Shown: positions 1 through 11,956 of the stretch, one piece after another
Layout: the number at the start of each line of letters is the position of its first letter
How positions within the stretch are numbered: position 1 is the first letter of the stretch
Source of the DNA: Phragmites australis
Taxonomy: Eukaryota; Streptophyta; Magnoliopsida; Poales; Poaceae
Length of the DNA stretch: 64,000 nt
Assembly: GCF_958298935.1 (NCBI RefSeq)
Contig: NC_084933.1
Coordinates: 8,973,001-9,037,000, forward strand
Reading direction: 5' to 3'
Translations under genes and position numbers: made by a program
The notes under the pieces: generated by a model
The model's database searches: none
Told to the model about the DNA's origin: nothing
Seen by the model: the letters and a program-made list of their open reading frames with translations, nothing else

Positions 1-1532
1 AATACATTGTATAGAATAACGGGTGATCAGTCTGTTAAAAGATCTATGAAACAGAAAGGTATGAACTTACATGCCAGGGCAGTAATCTCCGAAACATATT
101 CTATTCGCAAGCTTTCGCAGCTACCATTGCATTTTCAGAAACTTGGGAGCTCAGACAATCCAAGTTCAGAATTGAGCCACTTTCCTATGTTCAAAATTAA
201 CCTAAAAATTGACAATATACTCAACTCAAAACGAAGGTCTGCACTTGGTCCTACATTTCTGAATGTAAACATGTATACATCTCATGTGACGGCATTGTTA
301 TCACAAGAATATAGGATGCACTCTCATCAAATAGCTGATGAGAATACGAATATATGCAAATCTGCAGGAGCCATTGTATCTCGCCTAGGAGATCCTGCTA
401 GTCTCAGTTCTGATCCTATAGGGCAAAAGTTGAAGGGACATTTACTGGATACACTGTCATGTTCTTGCAGCAAGGAAGACAATTACTCATCAAAATTGTC
501 TAATATATGAGTAGCATACAAGGCACTGTTTTGCAAACTCTAAACATGAGCCACCCTATGTGTCTCCTGATAAGTTCAAGTTTAGAGTCAAGAACATCTG
601 CTGTTCATAAACAACAAGATGCTGCAGGAGCCATGTATTGTGCACCAGTACTTGGCAGAGAATTTCAGAATGATCCAACAAATTGTTCCAGTAACAGAAA
701 GCAGAATGGTGTTCATGAGATGTACAAATCTCATGGCAATATTGTTTCAAATTCTTTATTACATAATGGGCAGCCACATTTGAAAACACAGGGAATGGAA
801 TCTGCAGAAAATTTTAAAGACACTTACATGTTACCTGATCCAATTACAAACACATTGACAGTAAATAGCAATGGTGAGCCGCAGACACATGGAAACGAGT
901 CAACAGAAAAATCTACAGGCTCTTGCAAACTAAAAGGGCCCTGTTTATTTGAGACGCTAACAATACATTCCAAGTTACGAAGTTCATACCCTAAGAAGTC
1001 AGCGTCCTCAGGGAAATCTATTGGTTTTAGCAAAAATATTGGCAGTTGTTTGTTTGAAGCACAGAATCAATCGTCAGCTAAAACTGAAACATTGTACAGT
1101 GACACTCTAATTGTGTCAGAATCCTCAGAAGGTGAGAGGCAATTTCTTGTTTTAATACTATATGTTATTTGTTTTAAAAGATGCTTCTTCATGACAGGGA
1201 AAAAGAAGAGAGAGAATAGTATCAGCGGAATGACACCTAGTAAATTTTCCCCTGATGGTAGTATTGCTCAGACTCTGATATGTTTTTTTCTGGATTCTTT
1301 CAGGCATTGCTTCACTGTTGGCACAGAAGGTATTAGTCTTCCATATCACTCTGATCTTGTCTTACACATAGAAAGAATGTTGCTGAACAACTTATATGAC
1401 CTGAAACTGTTTTTCCTTTTTTGTATCATTTGCATTTTACCTTGCACGACTAATCACCAAACTTTCGCAGTGCAATGTTCTGCATGTACATCTGATGCAA
1501 ACTTGCCTGAGAAGGCTTACAGACTGTCATGA
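1..1532 (+). CDS. Partial host gene: serine-rich protein with a repeated short motif
   Basis: Two long open frames run head to tail: 1-510 in one frame and 507-1532 in the next, so there is a frameshift or missed intron near 500-510. The product is Ser/Asn/His-rich, hydrophilic, with no recognised domain, signal peptide or membrane segment in its first 370 residues. A short motif recurs (GHLLDTL at 437-457, GTVLQTL at 522-542, GPCLFETL at 937-960, GSCLFEA at 1041-1061), twice preceded by KLK. A plausible GT-AG intron at 1132-1197 is 66 bases, a multiple of three, so the frame stays open through it. A second acceptor (TTTCGCAG) lies near 1470, just before the last 20 codons. The 5' end is outside the window. 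The composition looks genic and unlike the transposons around it. I do not recognise the family; it may be a working gene or a recent pseudogene. Confidence 0.5.
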
Positions 1533-2148
1533 ATGCATTTTTCTGCACCATCAGCATATATTTAGTTTTTACGACTTTAATCATCTATGTGATATATCTC
1601 TCCTTCTTATGCTCTTTACTTGAAATCATTGTATTTGATAAGATTTGGCTCAGCGTGCAATAATATATGCTCACCTACCTAATGCTTCTTCCTACTCCAC
1701 ATGATAATTCATTCAAGGTGTCTGTTATTCTGTTATTCACATGGTCCGTTAGCGATTAATAAATCATTGTATTGATATTGTTATTACCAACAAATGTATT
1801 ACAGGAGTATGGTTGTCCAAATGAAGCGAGAATGATCAGATAAGGAATGGCAGAATCAAACAACTTTCAATTCAGGATGAAGTGATACTGCACAGCATTG
1901 TAGTTCATTGCATTATCAGATAACAATACAGAGGATCCTTGTCGCAAACAAATGGGATAATTGATGAGGTACTATCTGTAAGAAGATTTCTCTAATTTAT
2001 ATTTATCAGTTTGTCAAGATGAGATTGAGTTTTCAGAATCTCTGAGTTTGCAACAACGAAAACACAGGGAGAAAATAAGGGTGGTTCCAATTTGGCATAC
2101 CAAAAGAAAACTTGAATCAATTTCAAATAAACAATCTGTCTTGCACTA
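1533..2148 (+). other. AT-rich intron-like stretch with a possible small exon
   Basis: No long reading frame. A pyrimidine-poor acceptor ending ATTACAG at about 1804 is followed by a 12-codon open stretch (EYGCPNEARMIR) and a stop. This may be a short exon of the upstream gene or chance. The rest reads like intron or 3' untranslated sequence. Confidence 0.25.
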
Positions 2149-2430
2149 GATTTTCCTCGGAAGAAATTACTCATTGATGAGCAAACACTCGAAGCTGTTC
2201 CACGCTGGCATCGTGCTGCCCAAATCCGTCGACCTCGTCGCAATCGCGCAGGCATCACACACTTCTACACGCAGGCCCGCTCCGTGCTGAGCGCCCAGAC
2301 CAAGGCGCTCGCCACCTGGTGCTACACCGAGGCAGAGCGTGTTAGGATTGAGGCAACGTCCGATGGGGGTGGAACAGGTGGATCGAGGCAGGGGCGGAAC
2401 AGATGGTGCTGATGGGGGCGGGATCGAGGT
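2149..2430 (+). other. GC-rich coding-like block, possible host exon
   Basis: Base composition jumps from AT-rich to strongly GC-rich between about 2200 and 2540. One + strand frame is open from about 2153 to beyond 2400 with C/G at most third positions, as in grass exons. It reads KKLLIDEQTLEAVPRWH early on and THFYTQARSVLSAQTKAL later, basic in the middle with a helical Ala-rich tail. There is no ATG at its start, so it would be an internal or terminal exon, or a gene fragment carried by a transposon. I cannot name the family. Confidence 0.3.
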
Positions 2431-3062
2431 GGCGTCCGACGGGCCAGGGATTGGCCCAGGCGGGCACGAAAGCACGCGGGTCCGGATCGCTGTTCCGTGT
2501 TGGTCGGCTACAGGAGAATAAAAGGAGATCGCCTGTGTGCCGTGCGCGATAACACGAGAAGAAAAAGTAGATGAGACTAAATTAGAAGAGAGAAAGTAAT
2601 CTAGGTTTTAAGGTTTTGGGAAAATCTTTTTAATATGTTGAGATGTATTTTGTGAATCTATCTATGTAATTAAGATCGAGTTTTGTAATGTTTTTCTTAC
2701 GCTCTCGTTTTCATCGTTTCGTGTTGATTTAGAGTGTATTTATATCATTGTAATTTATTTTTTATTTGATTCATCCAAAATTATCCCGGAGCATCAAGGT
2801 AACTTTCGGAAAAGTTTGATTGGTCAAATCTACGTAATACTTGTATAATTAGTGATTTAGTGTTTGGTCTGTTTTTTTTATAATCTGTTTATGAATTTCA
2901 AATCTTTAGATCTAGATATCCGATTAAATATTTTTATTAGAGTGATTTAAAATTTGAATATAACTTCTGTAATTATTTCACACCCCTCTCTCGATTGGAT
3001 ATTTTACGAATAATCGATCCTACATAGAAAGGGCGATATCAGTTCTGACAAGTCTCTGCCCG
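2431..3062. other. AT-rich spacer, possibly a promoter region
   Basis: After the GC-rich block ends near 2540 the sequence is AT-rich with no sizeable reading frame. It lies immediately upstream of the candidate first exon at 3063, so it could hold a promoter, but I see no clear TATA box with good spacing. Confidence 0.2.
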
Positions 3063-3184
3063 ATGGTTGTATCGGTGGGAACTAGCTTCCGCTCCCTCCT
3101 CTCCTCCTCTCCTCACTCCATAGCTCCACCATTGAAGGCACTTTCTCCTTCAAGCCAATTCTGTCCGTTTTGTGACAATCGAAG
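3063..3184 (+). CDS. Candidate first exon with transit-peptide-like N-terminus
   Basis: An ATG at 3063 opens 40 codons rich in Ser, Arg, Leu and Pro with no acidic residue until near the end (MVVSVGTSFRSLL and on), the composition of a plastid or mitochondrial targeting peptide. The frame reaches a good 5' splice site, AATCGAAG|GTATCA, at 3184/3185. The following sequence is AT-rich and holds a MITE and a copia element, as plant introns often do. The only convincing downstream exon is at 11957-12063, but I cannot prove that the two are joined. Inference only; it could be a chance open stretch. Confidence 0.3.
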
Positions 3185-3471
3185 GTATCAGTCAAGAACT
3201 AGGCTTTCTTATGGTGTCAAAATTGATATCGTGGGTGGACCTCCTGAGCGTCATAAAATTCTCATTTTGCTTTGCATTTACTACTAACCGTTCGTTCTCT
3301 TCAGCATGAGCATCATCTAATTCATTTATTTAATTTATCTTGATAGGCATATTACAAAGTAATCCTGAAAACCCCAGGGAAGTTTCCGTCTACTCTATTT
3401 TCTTTTAAGTTTTGGTATCCAATTTTTGTGACGATTCAAGGTCTTTGGTGAAAGATTTACAGCCAAACTTA

Positions 3472-3772
3472 GGCTGTGTTTGTTTGCTGCTTCTGAAACT
3501 GCTTCTGCTACTGGCAGAAGCCAGAAGCCAGAAGCTAGAACAAACGAGGTTCTGGAGAAGTGGCTTCTGGAGAAGCCAAAAGCCTGTTTCTGAGAAAAAT
3601 GAACTAAAGCTGAGAAGCTCGCTGAGATGTACTTCTCTGAGAAGCTATGTGCTGAGAAGCCAAAAATTTATTGTAGAAGCCAACAACCTATTTCCAAAAG
3701 CAGCTTTTCAGAAAAGCCAAAAGCACTGCTTTTCAGAGAAACTCAAAAACAGAAGCTCAAACAAACACGGCC
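3472..3772. mobile_element. Tourist-like MITE, 301 bp, TTA target duplication
   Basis: The ends are inverted copies: GGCTGTGTTTGTTTG on the left and the complement of CAAACAAACACGGCC on the right. Both ends are flanked by TTA (3469-3471 and 3773-3775), the 3-bp target typical of PIF/Harbinger-derived Tourist MITEs. The interior is full of AGAAGC/GCTTCT motifs that can fold back on themselves. No coding capacity. Confidence 0.8.
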
Positions 3773-4028
3773 TTAACCACGTAGTTTATCAGGAACCTAT
3801 ATTGGTTGGGTTCAGTTGGACTTTTAAGATACTAATAGAAGTAAATTGCCCTGCTGTGTGGATGGAAAATATAATGCCGTAATTAGATGCTAATGTTCCA
3901 CAGTGTGTGTTTAGATTCTAATGTTCTACGGTGTACGTTTTTAGGTAAGAAGGATTTCAGTAGTACATTGCATTATTTATTTATTTATTGGTGTTCAAAA
4001 GAAATATTAATGTAGGCTTGGATATTTT

Positions 4029-4617
4029 TGTTGGTGATATATCTCAGAGGAATTATTAATTTAGATTAGATCCGTAAGTAGCCTTGATTAGATTATGATT
4101 CATAAAAAACTAGAGTTATAATGAACCACCAGTGAAAAGCCTATTAGCGTACTCTATATAAGAGGACGCAGAGGTCGTGAGCGCCTGGATTCCGCCACCC
4201 TAAAACCTCGGCTGCCACCTCTTCCCTTTACAGAACCCTACGAGACCCAGTCGAGCATGATGCTAGCACACTGACATACGGCGTTCCATCTATATACATG
4301 TGGATATTGTGGAGGTGTTGCTGCCGTTGTTATGGGGCTGATCGAGGAGCGCAACACACCTACTCAGAGCTGATCGAGGAGTGCAATGCACCCGCTCGGA
4401 GCTGGTTAAGGAGTGCGACACATCCACTAGGAGCTCGTCGTAGAGCTGCCTCGTCTACATTGATGCGTACAGCGTTGAATCGATCTACTCTAACTCTTCT
4501 TTCGCTATGCTGCACATCTAGTGGTAACAATCTACGATCTTCTATTAGTATGATTTTCTCATCGAATACAATAGAAAATTTATTTTATGCTAGCGTAGCC
4601 TACCTGTTCTATAATAG
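4029..4617 (+). repeat. 5' LTR of Copia-1
   Basis: Begins TGTTGGTGATATATC and matches 10911-11282 over its first part (shared blocks include CACCCTAAAACC, CACCTCTTCCC and GGAGCGCAACACACCT). The end is set by the adjoining primer site. A TATA-like TCTATATAAGAGG at about 4154 is the likely promoter; the 3' copy has TCTATAGAAGAGG there. Confidence 0.85.
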
Positions 4618-4629
4618 TGGTATCAGAGC
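4618..4629 (+). other. Primer binding site of Copia-1
   Basis: TGGTATCAGAGC directly follows the 5' LTR. It is complementary to the 3' end of plant initiator methionine tRNA, the usual primer of copia elements. Confidence 0.9.
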
Positions 4630-6061
4630 CTACATACATAGTTTTTTATCTGGATCAATCACATATAGATGATATGTTGTAGTGATAGATTGAATCTATT
4701 ACTGTTCTTGTGATGCATGTGATGGATCCGTTGATGCACGATTTGATGTAATTGGGGTCTGATGATGTGTAAATCGATGGAGCCATATGACAAAAAGATT
4801 AGCTCGCTCTCCCACCTAGCTGCATGTGCGACTTGCCCCTACCTGCTAGATTTACCATTGGGTCTAACAGCGCACGCTGCTATATAGTTGGAAGAACAGC
4901 AGATCGAGGTTATGTGTGTTATCATCGTTTGTAAAAAACCTCACTCGATGATCAATATGATTGATCCTGTCGAAATTGAGGTATTGTGAATGGCTCAGAA
5001 TCTGCTTGATATGATCAATCCGATGAGATTTTCATAGCGATTTCATAGATATGATCTATATATTTTTAAGAGATTTTTAGGATGCTACCCTGAAACCCAT
5101 GGGGGGGGGGGGCTCCCCCCTCGACCCGTGGAACCGCCATTGCGTACCGTACACGTGTAGATTGTTGTAATAACATGTTCACATTATGACTTTAGAATTC
5201 AGTTCTACGCTTAACTTATTTTTGCAGAGAATGATGTGACTATATGACCTTATTATGTATGTGATGCATGTATGTAATTTTCGTGGCATGCGAGGCATGG
5301 TTAATTGCAGTCTAAGACTATCACGTTATTATATAACGGTCTACATATCGACATGTGATGCTTGATATTATCATGTAATTTCATTGCTACCTATTAGATG
5401 TAGTAGCTTAGTATTTGATCATAGAACCTTCAAGCATGATGGCTATAAGGATAGGAAGCTTGGCGATGGAGATCACCATAGGAAGGGTCATACTATGTCA
5501 CAGTTAATCTGATTATCTGTGATGCTTTTTATGTTCCTGTCATATTTTTCTTTATGTTTATATGTGGTGAATATGATTATCATGATAGAGTAATTTTCCT
5601 CAAAAAAATTAAGAGTAATTGATACCCTTTCAATAGCTACACTTACTAAAATTTGATCATTGTGTTGTAGGTCTACCAAAGTAGGGTACCTTCAACTATC
5701 TTATTAAATAGAGTGGATGTCGGACATCTATAGCATAGTATTGGTTTAATTAACAAAGCTATTAAAACAATTTTAGGTTTCAGAGTATGGTGTTAGGCGC
5801 TAGGGCATTCGATGTCACCCAACAAACAAGAGTCACATAAGGATATGATTAGCAAATTATTACCTACCTGCATCACTAGGTTTCTAGTGGTAATGCTAAA
5901 GCTCACTAGAACTTAGATGAATATAAATCTTGGAACATTATATGTCATTAGAGGGAAAACGGTTGTAAAACATATAGTGGAGCATCTTTTGTTAAATTGT
6001 TTAATAGAAGATTCATAGAAATATAGTGCTGAATTTGCATGTTTATTTTCAGTTGTAGATC
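4630..6061 (+). other. Untranslated leader of Copia-1
   Basis: About 1.4 kb with no coding frame between primer site and gag. It contains a run of 12 G followed by C-rich sequence at 5101-5118 and is otherwise AT-rich. Confidence 0.6.
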
Positions 6062-6965
6062 ATGGCACCTGCCGCTAGTAACGCTTCCAGTTTTAACTTG
6101 CGATCGATTATTGAAAAAGAGAAGCTTTCTGGAACAAACTTTATTAATTGATATCGTAATCTTAGAATTATTCTCAAGAAAGAGAAAAAGGAATATATTC
6201 TAGAGGTTTTCTATCCTGTTGAACTAGAAGAGGGTGCATAGCCACTAAAAAGCGGACTTATGAGAAGCACACCAATGATGTACTTGATGTTAGTTGTCTC
6301 ATGCTTGCCACAATGAAATATGAGCTTCATAAGCAATATAAGAATGCAGATGCTTACAATATGATTGTGAGATTCTGTGACATATTTGAGAACCAAGCTA
6401 GGGCTGAGAGATTTAACACCTCAAAGTCCTTGTTTGCGTGCAGGTTTGTAGAAAGTAGCCCAATCAGTCCTCATATGATCAAGATGATTGGTTACATTGA
6501 GAGCCTGGAAAAGCTTTATTTTCCCCTTAGCCTAGAGTTGGTTAGTGATGTGATTCTCCAGTCACTCCCTGTGAGCTTTGAGCTATTCATTCTGTACTTA
6601 GCATGGAGAAAAGCATGGCTGAATTGCATGGGATGCTAAAGACTGCTAAGGAAAGCATTACGAAAATCTCTAGTCATGTGATGATGATTCAAGAGGATAG
6701 TAAGAAGAATAAATGCAAGCCCAAGGCTAAGACTTCATATGAGATCTCAAGCTATAAGCCTAAACCTGTTGGAAAGTCCAAGATTGGCCATGCTGCTACT
6801 GATGCTTGCCACCACTGCCATAAGCCTGACCATTGGAGGAGAAACTGCAAGCTATACTTGGAAGAACTCAAGAAAAAGAAGAAAAGTGAAAATTCCACTT
6901 CAGGTATAAATGTTATTGAAATTAATCTTGCTACTCGTCCTAATGATTCATGGGTATTGGGTATT
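6062..6965 (+). pseudogene. gag: Copia-1 gag with zinc knuckle
   Basis: Gag forms the retrotransposon particle and binds its RNA. The likely start is the ATG at 6062 (MAPAASNASSFNL). A TGA interrupts at 6149, probably a former Trp codon, and another stop follows near 6240. The helical core continues in a second frame (6301-6639) and the C-terminal part in a third (6603-6965). A CCHC zinc knuckle, C-x2-C-x4-H-x4-C, lies at 6807-6848, followed by a Lys-rich stretch. At least two frameshifts and two stops make it non-functional. Confidence 0.85.
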
Positions 6966-7470
6966 TGACACCGGTGCGATGATTCATACTTACAAATTGT
7001 TGCAAGGACTAAGAAGGACTAGAAGTACTGCAAGAGACAAGATGGATATTTGTGTTGGCAATGGAGAAAAGCTGGTTGCACTAGCTATTGGCACTTACCC
7101 CTTGTCATTACCCTCAGGATTAGTTTTAGAATTGAATAATTGTTATTATGTTCTGGCCTTAGGCAGAAACATTATTTCTTCTTCTTGTTTGGAAGAAGAT
7201 AGTAGTTTTATAGTCATAATAAAGAACAAGTGTTGTTTAATTTACTTAAATGATATATTCTATGGTCGTTGTCTACTGGTGAATGGACTCTATATTCTAG
7301 ATCTTGAGGATACGCCTATCTATAACATTAATGCGAAAAGGTTTCGGCATAATAATTTGAATCCCATTTATGTTTAACATTGTTGCTTGGGTCACATAAA
7401 TAAGAGGCGCTGAAGAAGCTCCATAAAGATGGTCTCCTAGCTTCATTTGATTTTGAATCATTTGATACAT
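6950..7470 (+). pseudogene. Copia-1 protease and GAG-pre-integrase region
   Basis: The aspartic protease active site reads VFDTGA, with the catalytic Asp codon at 6967-6969. The usual downstream hydrophobic stretches follow (VLALGRNIISSSCL). The pre-integrase zinc-binding segment begins near 7345 and is cut by a stop at 7375, then continues with GHINK in the same neighbourhood. It would cleave the polyprotein if intact. Confidence 0.8.
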
Positions 7471-8290
7471 GCGAATTTTATGTACTTTGCAAGGTGACTA
7501 AGACGCCTTTCACTAGTCAAAATGAGAGGGCGAATGAATTGTTGGCCCTTGTATATGAAGATATATGTAGACCAATGAGTTCTACAGCTAGAGGTTGTTT
7601 TTTTACTTCATTACTTTCACCGACGATTTAGTAGATATGATTGCATCTACTTAATGAGGCATAAGTTTGAATCCTTTGAAAAGTTCAAGAAGTTCTAAAA
7701 TGAGGTACAAAATCAAATGGACAAGATAATTAAATTTCTATGATCAGATTGTGGAGGTGAATATTTGAGCCATTAATTTAGTGATCATCTAAAGTAATGT
7801 GGAATCGTTCTATAGTGGACTCCTCCAGGAACGCCTCAATGGAATGAGGTATCTAAACGGAGGAACCGAACTTTGTTAGACACGGTTTGGTCCATGATGA
7901 GCCAATCTGATCTTCTATTGTCCTTCTGTGGATACGCTCTAGAAACTGTTGCATTTACATCAACAAGGTTCCATCTAAAGTTGTAGAGAGGACGTCGTAT
8001 GATATATGGATTGGGAAACGTCCTGTGTTGTCTTTTCTTAAGATATGAGGTTATGAGGCTTATGTAAAATATTTGATGTCCGATAAGTTTAGTTCCAAAT
8101 ATGATAAATACTTCTTTGTGGGGTATCCTAGGGAAACCAATGGATATTATTTCTATAACCGGGAAGAAGGCAAAGTGTTTGTCGTCCGGAATGGTGTCTT
8201 TTTGGAGAAAGAGTTTCTCTCAAAAAGGGCATAGTGCAACTCGAAGAAATTCGGGAAACACCAAAAAGCATTTCAGCTCTTACTAAATCT
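7471..8290 (+). pseudogene. Copia-1 integrase remnant
   Basis: Conceptual translation in switching frames gives retroviral integrase landmarks: a segment resembling the first catalytic Asp region near 7555-7625, SDCGGEY near 7747, and a TPQWNEV-like segment near 7830. Many stops and frame changes interrupt it. 8101-8286 encodes the region after the catalytic core. It once inserted the element's cDNA and is now dead. Confidence 0.75.
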
Positions 8291-8499
8291 CAACATGATG
8301 TGCAAGATGTTGTAGAACCTGTTGTTGAGCCACCAGCCCCACGTAGATCAGAACGAGCACTTCATGCAACTGAACGGTTCAAGCTCCTAACCACGGGGCA
8401 GTGTGATATATTATTGTTGGACAATGATGAGCCCAAGAACTATATGGAAGTAATGGTAGGATCGGACTCTGAGAAATAGCTTGGAGCCATGATATCTAA

Positions 8500-9429
8500 A
8501 TTAGAATCCATGCGGGGAACTTGGTTGATCCACCTGATGGTGTAAACATCACTGAGTGTGAATGGGTTTCTAAGAAAAAGATAGATATGGATGGAAACAT
8601 TCATATCTATAAGGCACAATTGGTGGCTAAATGTTTCAAGCAAATTCAATGTGTTGATTATGATGAAATGTTTTCGCCCATCACAATACTAAAGTCTATT
8701 GAGATCCTCCTAGCAATTGTTGTATATTTTGACTATGAGATATGGCAGATAGATATCAAAATCACCATTCTAAATTGAAACTTAAGTGAGGATGTGTACA
8801 TGACACAGCCTGAAGGTTTTGTCGATCCAAAAAAATGTTGGAAAGATATGCAAGCTTTAAAAGTCCATCTATGGGCTGAAGTAAGCATCTCGGAGTTGGA
8901 ACCTTTATTTTATGAAGTAATCAAAGGGTTTAGCTTTATCAAGAATGAAGAATAACCTTGTGTTTATAAGAAGGTTAGTGATAACGCACTTGTGTTTCTG
9001 ATCTTGTATATGGATGACATACTATTGGTCAGAAATAATATTTTAATGCTTGAAGCTTTCAAGTCTTCATTAAGAAAGAGTTTCTCAATGAAAGACTTAC
9101 GAGAGGTAGCATGCATATTGGGCATAAGAAGCTATAGAGATAGATCAAAAAGGCTAATTAGATTAAGCCAAAGTACATATATTGACAAGGTATTGAAACG
9201 GTTCAATATGCAGGATTCGAAGAAAGATTTTCTGTCAATGTCACATGGTATTAGTCTTAGAAACACTCAGTGTCCCACAACACCTGATGAGCAGGACAAG
9301 ATGAGTGCAATCTCATATGTTTCGGCTATTGGATCCATTATGTATGTCATGCTTTGTATACACCTGGATATCTCCTATGCTCTGAGTGTTGCTAGCAGAT
9401 ACCAATCAAATCTAGGTGAACCTCACTAG
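8500..9429 (+). pseudogene. Copia-1 reverse transcriptase
   Basis: Typical copia RT sequence: CEWVSKKKIDMDGN near 8557, YDEMFSPI near 8660, IWQIDIK near 8743 and the catalytic YMDD at 9007-9018. Stops fall after 8778 and near 8955, with a frameshift between, and 8992-9429 is the longest intact stretch. The thumb and connection segment (LGIRSYRDRSK) follows. Confidence 0.85.
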
Positions 9430-9960
9430 ATAGCAACTAAGAATATCTTGAAATACTTCATAAGGGCTAAAGATATGTTCCTGGTCTATGGAGGTGAAGA
9501 GGAGCTCATTGTAAATGGTTACACTAATGCTATCTTCCCAACTGACGAGGATGATTTTAGATCGTAGTTTGGATTTGTATTTTGCCTTAATTGAGGAGCG
9601 GTGAGTTGGAAGAGTTCCAAACAAGAAATGGTTGTGGATTCAACGACAGAGGCAAAGTACATAACAGCTTCTAAAGCTGCAAAAGAGGTTGTTTGGATCA
9701 GAAAATTTGTTTCTGAGTTGGGTGTGGTCTCTAGTGTGTCTTGTCCAATGGATCTCTATTGTAATAATAGTGGAGCTATTGCACAAGTCAAGGAGCCTAG
9801 GTTGCACCAGAAATCTAAGCACATACTACGGCGCTATCACCTTATCCGAGAGATCATAAATAGAGATGATGTAAAGATATTCAATGTACACACTGATTCG
9901 AATATTGTTGATCTATTGATGAAGCCTCTCTCGCAACCCAAGTATGAGGTGCACATGAGC
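9430..9960 (+). pseudogene. Copia-1 RNase H
   Basis: The open frame at 9601-10122 carries WKSSKQ, TTEAKYITASKAAKE and LYCNNSGAIA, the standard signatures of copia RNase H, ending near the PLSQPKYEVH tail. The preceding part (9430-9600) has three stops. The enzyme removes the RNA strand during cDNA synthesis. Confidence 0.85.
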
Positions 9961-10900
9961 TCTATGATTATTAATACTTACATGATTCAGTCTAGTGTAT
10001 ATGAGAGATTGTATCATGCCTATGTTTATGTGCTTTTGAATAATCGTTTATTTGGTTCCTTAGATATCATTTACATTGATCAGCAAGTATGTGATTTGTT
10101 TGTGAAACTTTTTTTATTATGACGTTATTCCAAATGATCCATAATCTCATATCATTATATGGGATAATAATGATTCATAGATTAGCACATTGACTGATAG
10201 AGGATCATGTTTCATATATCATAGATATGGAGATATCAAATCAATAATGTGCACATATGTTAGAGAACATGGTGTTAGATTGACCCACCTTGAGACACTA
10301 TTATGATGTTATTTATTGTGCCATCGGTCATAGTCTAATTGGTGTACCTTCAAGATCCTTAGACCTCAATCGTCATTGATTCTCAAAATATGTAGTACCA
10401 CACTTAATGGTTGCCAAACGCTACTTCGTGACTGGGTAGTTATAAAGGTTGTTTTCGGGTATGCTATGAAACATGTCATGGGATGTGAGCGATCAAGATA
10501 AAATTTACCCTTCCTAGATAACAGGAGAGATATCTCTGGGTCCCTTGATGTGGATGGATTAAGAAATTGCATAACCATGCTAATGCGATTAAAGAGTTGA
10601 TCATGAGATAGTAATCCAGTACAAGAACGAGTGAATGGTCGAGCTATCACAAGGATGATACGTATCTTGCCTTGAGCTTGACAGATGTCGTGAGGCAAAG
10701 GGATTGGTGAATGTGTATATTAAGATTTTGCCGATACGATCTTTATGTATGTTTAGAAGTCAATATATCCTACTAAGTTCCGCTATTGACTTGTGGTTTG
10801 GAAAGGGTTTTTGAGTCACGACCATTCACACATGAACCTAATGAGTCACACACTTAACGGGTTGAAACATTGAGTTACTTGTATGATTGACTGTAGTGCA
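9961..10900 (+). other. Copia-1 3' noncoding region
   Basis: Sequence between the end of RNase H and the 3' LTR. No conserved coding region; open frames here are short and unrelated to known proteins. Confidence 0.5.
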
Positions 10901-10910
10901 AGTGGGAGAT
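10901..10910 (+). other. Polypurine tract of Copia-1
   Basis: AGTGGGAGAT lies directly before the 3' LTR, the position and composition expected for the plus-strand primer. Confidence 0.75.
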
Positions 10911-11282
10911 TGTTGCTCATATGCCCTAGAGGAATCATCAATTCGGATTAGTTCCGTCTGTGGGCTTGATTGGATTCTGATTCATAAGGGATTAGAGTCA
11001 TAATAAGCCATTAGTGTGGAAGGCCTATTAGCGTGCTCTATAGAAGAGGAGGCAGGAGCCGTGGGCACCTAGATTCCACCACCCTAAAACCCTGGCTGTC
11101 ACCTCTTCCCTGTATGGAACCCTATGAAACCCTAGCCGAGCACGGTGCTAGTACATCAGCGTACGACATTTCATCCCTGTACATGTGGATAATGTGGAGT
11201 CGTTGCTACGGGGCTAATCAAGGAGCGCAACACACCTCGGAGTTGGTCGAGGGATACAACGTACCTACTCCGAGCTGGTAAA
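10911..11282 (+). repeat. 3' LTR of Copia-1, truncated
   Basis: Begins TGTTGCTCATATGCCC and aligns to the 5' LTR up to the shared GAGCTGGT at about 11280. The last 210 or so bases present in the 5' LTR are missing, so the element lost its 3' end by deletion. Confidence 0.85.
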
Positions 11283-11956
11283 AAAATGTAAGCTTGGATC
11301 ATTATAAAGAGCCTCATCCTGCATGTGCTCATGTTTATGTGTTATATGCCATGCGCCAGTTATATATGCTAATTTATCTGAATGATATCACACCTTCCAG
11401 TAGTTGTCTCAAAGATCACATGTCACATGCAGTTAGGCACATCGAAGTAGAAAGAGATATATGAATTATGCTACAGCCTGCAAGCCTCATGTTTTCTTCA
11501 TTTACTTGGGGATCCTGATTCTGAATTATAACGTTGTCGCAAAAGATATGTTCTAGAGTTGCAGGCAAAAACATTGAACAAATAATTTGATGCACCGTAT
11601 TGAGATTTATCTATTTCCAGATTGCGGCATTTTATTAATTTATATCAGACAGTGTTTAAGTTATAGGCTGAGTTTCCTATTAATGCATTTCCAGGGCCTA
11701 AAATACTGTTTTTCTAGGCTGTAAATGTATATAGAACATTCATGTCCTCGTCTCTAAATGCAGATGATCCTTACGATTAAATAAAGGGGCCCAGAAAGTA
11801 TGATTACATATCACATAAGCTGAGATGAGATGAGTTAATAATTGGTATGGTGGAGGTGTTCATATATGTAAGAAAATCTTATAAATAAAAGGTTGGATCC
11901 TCAATCAGATATACTTACGCTTGGTTTCGGAGCTACTTTAATAGGTTTGCTTCTTG
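11283..11956 (+). other. AT-rich intron-like sequence
   Basis: No reading frame of note. It ends with an acceptor-like TACTTTAATAG immediately before the open exon at 11957, so it is probably the 3' part of a host intron that received Copia-1. Confidence 0.4.

Larger units (their letters stand above)
4029..11282 (+). mobile_element. Copia-1: degenerate Ty1/copia LTR retrotransposon
   Basis: A complete but decayed element: 5' LTR (4029-4617), primer site, long leader, gag, protease, integrase, reverse transcriptase, RNase H, polypurine tract and a 3' LTR that loses its last 200 or so bases. The order protease-integrase-RT-RNase H defines Ty1/copia. All domains carry stops and frameshifts. Because the 3' LTR is truncated, no target duplication can be read. 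It lies between probable exons of a host gene on the same strand. Confidence 0.9.
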
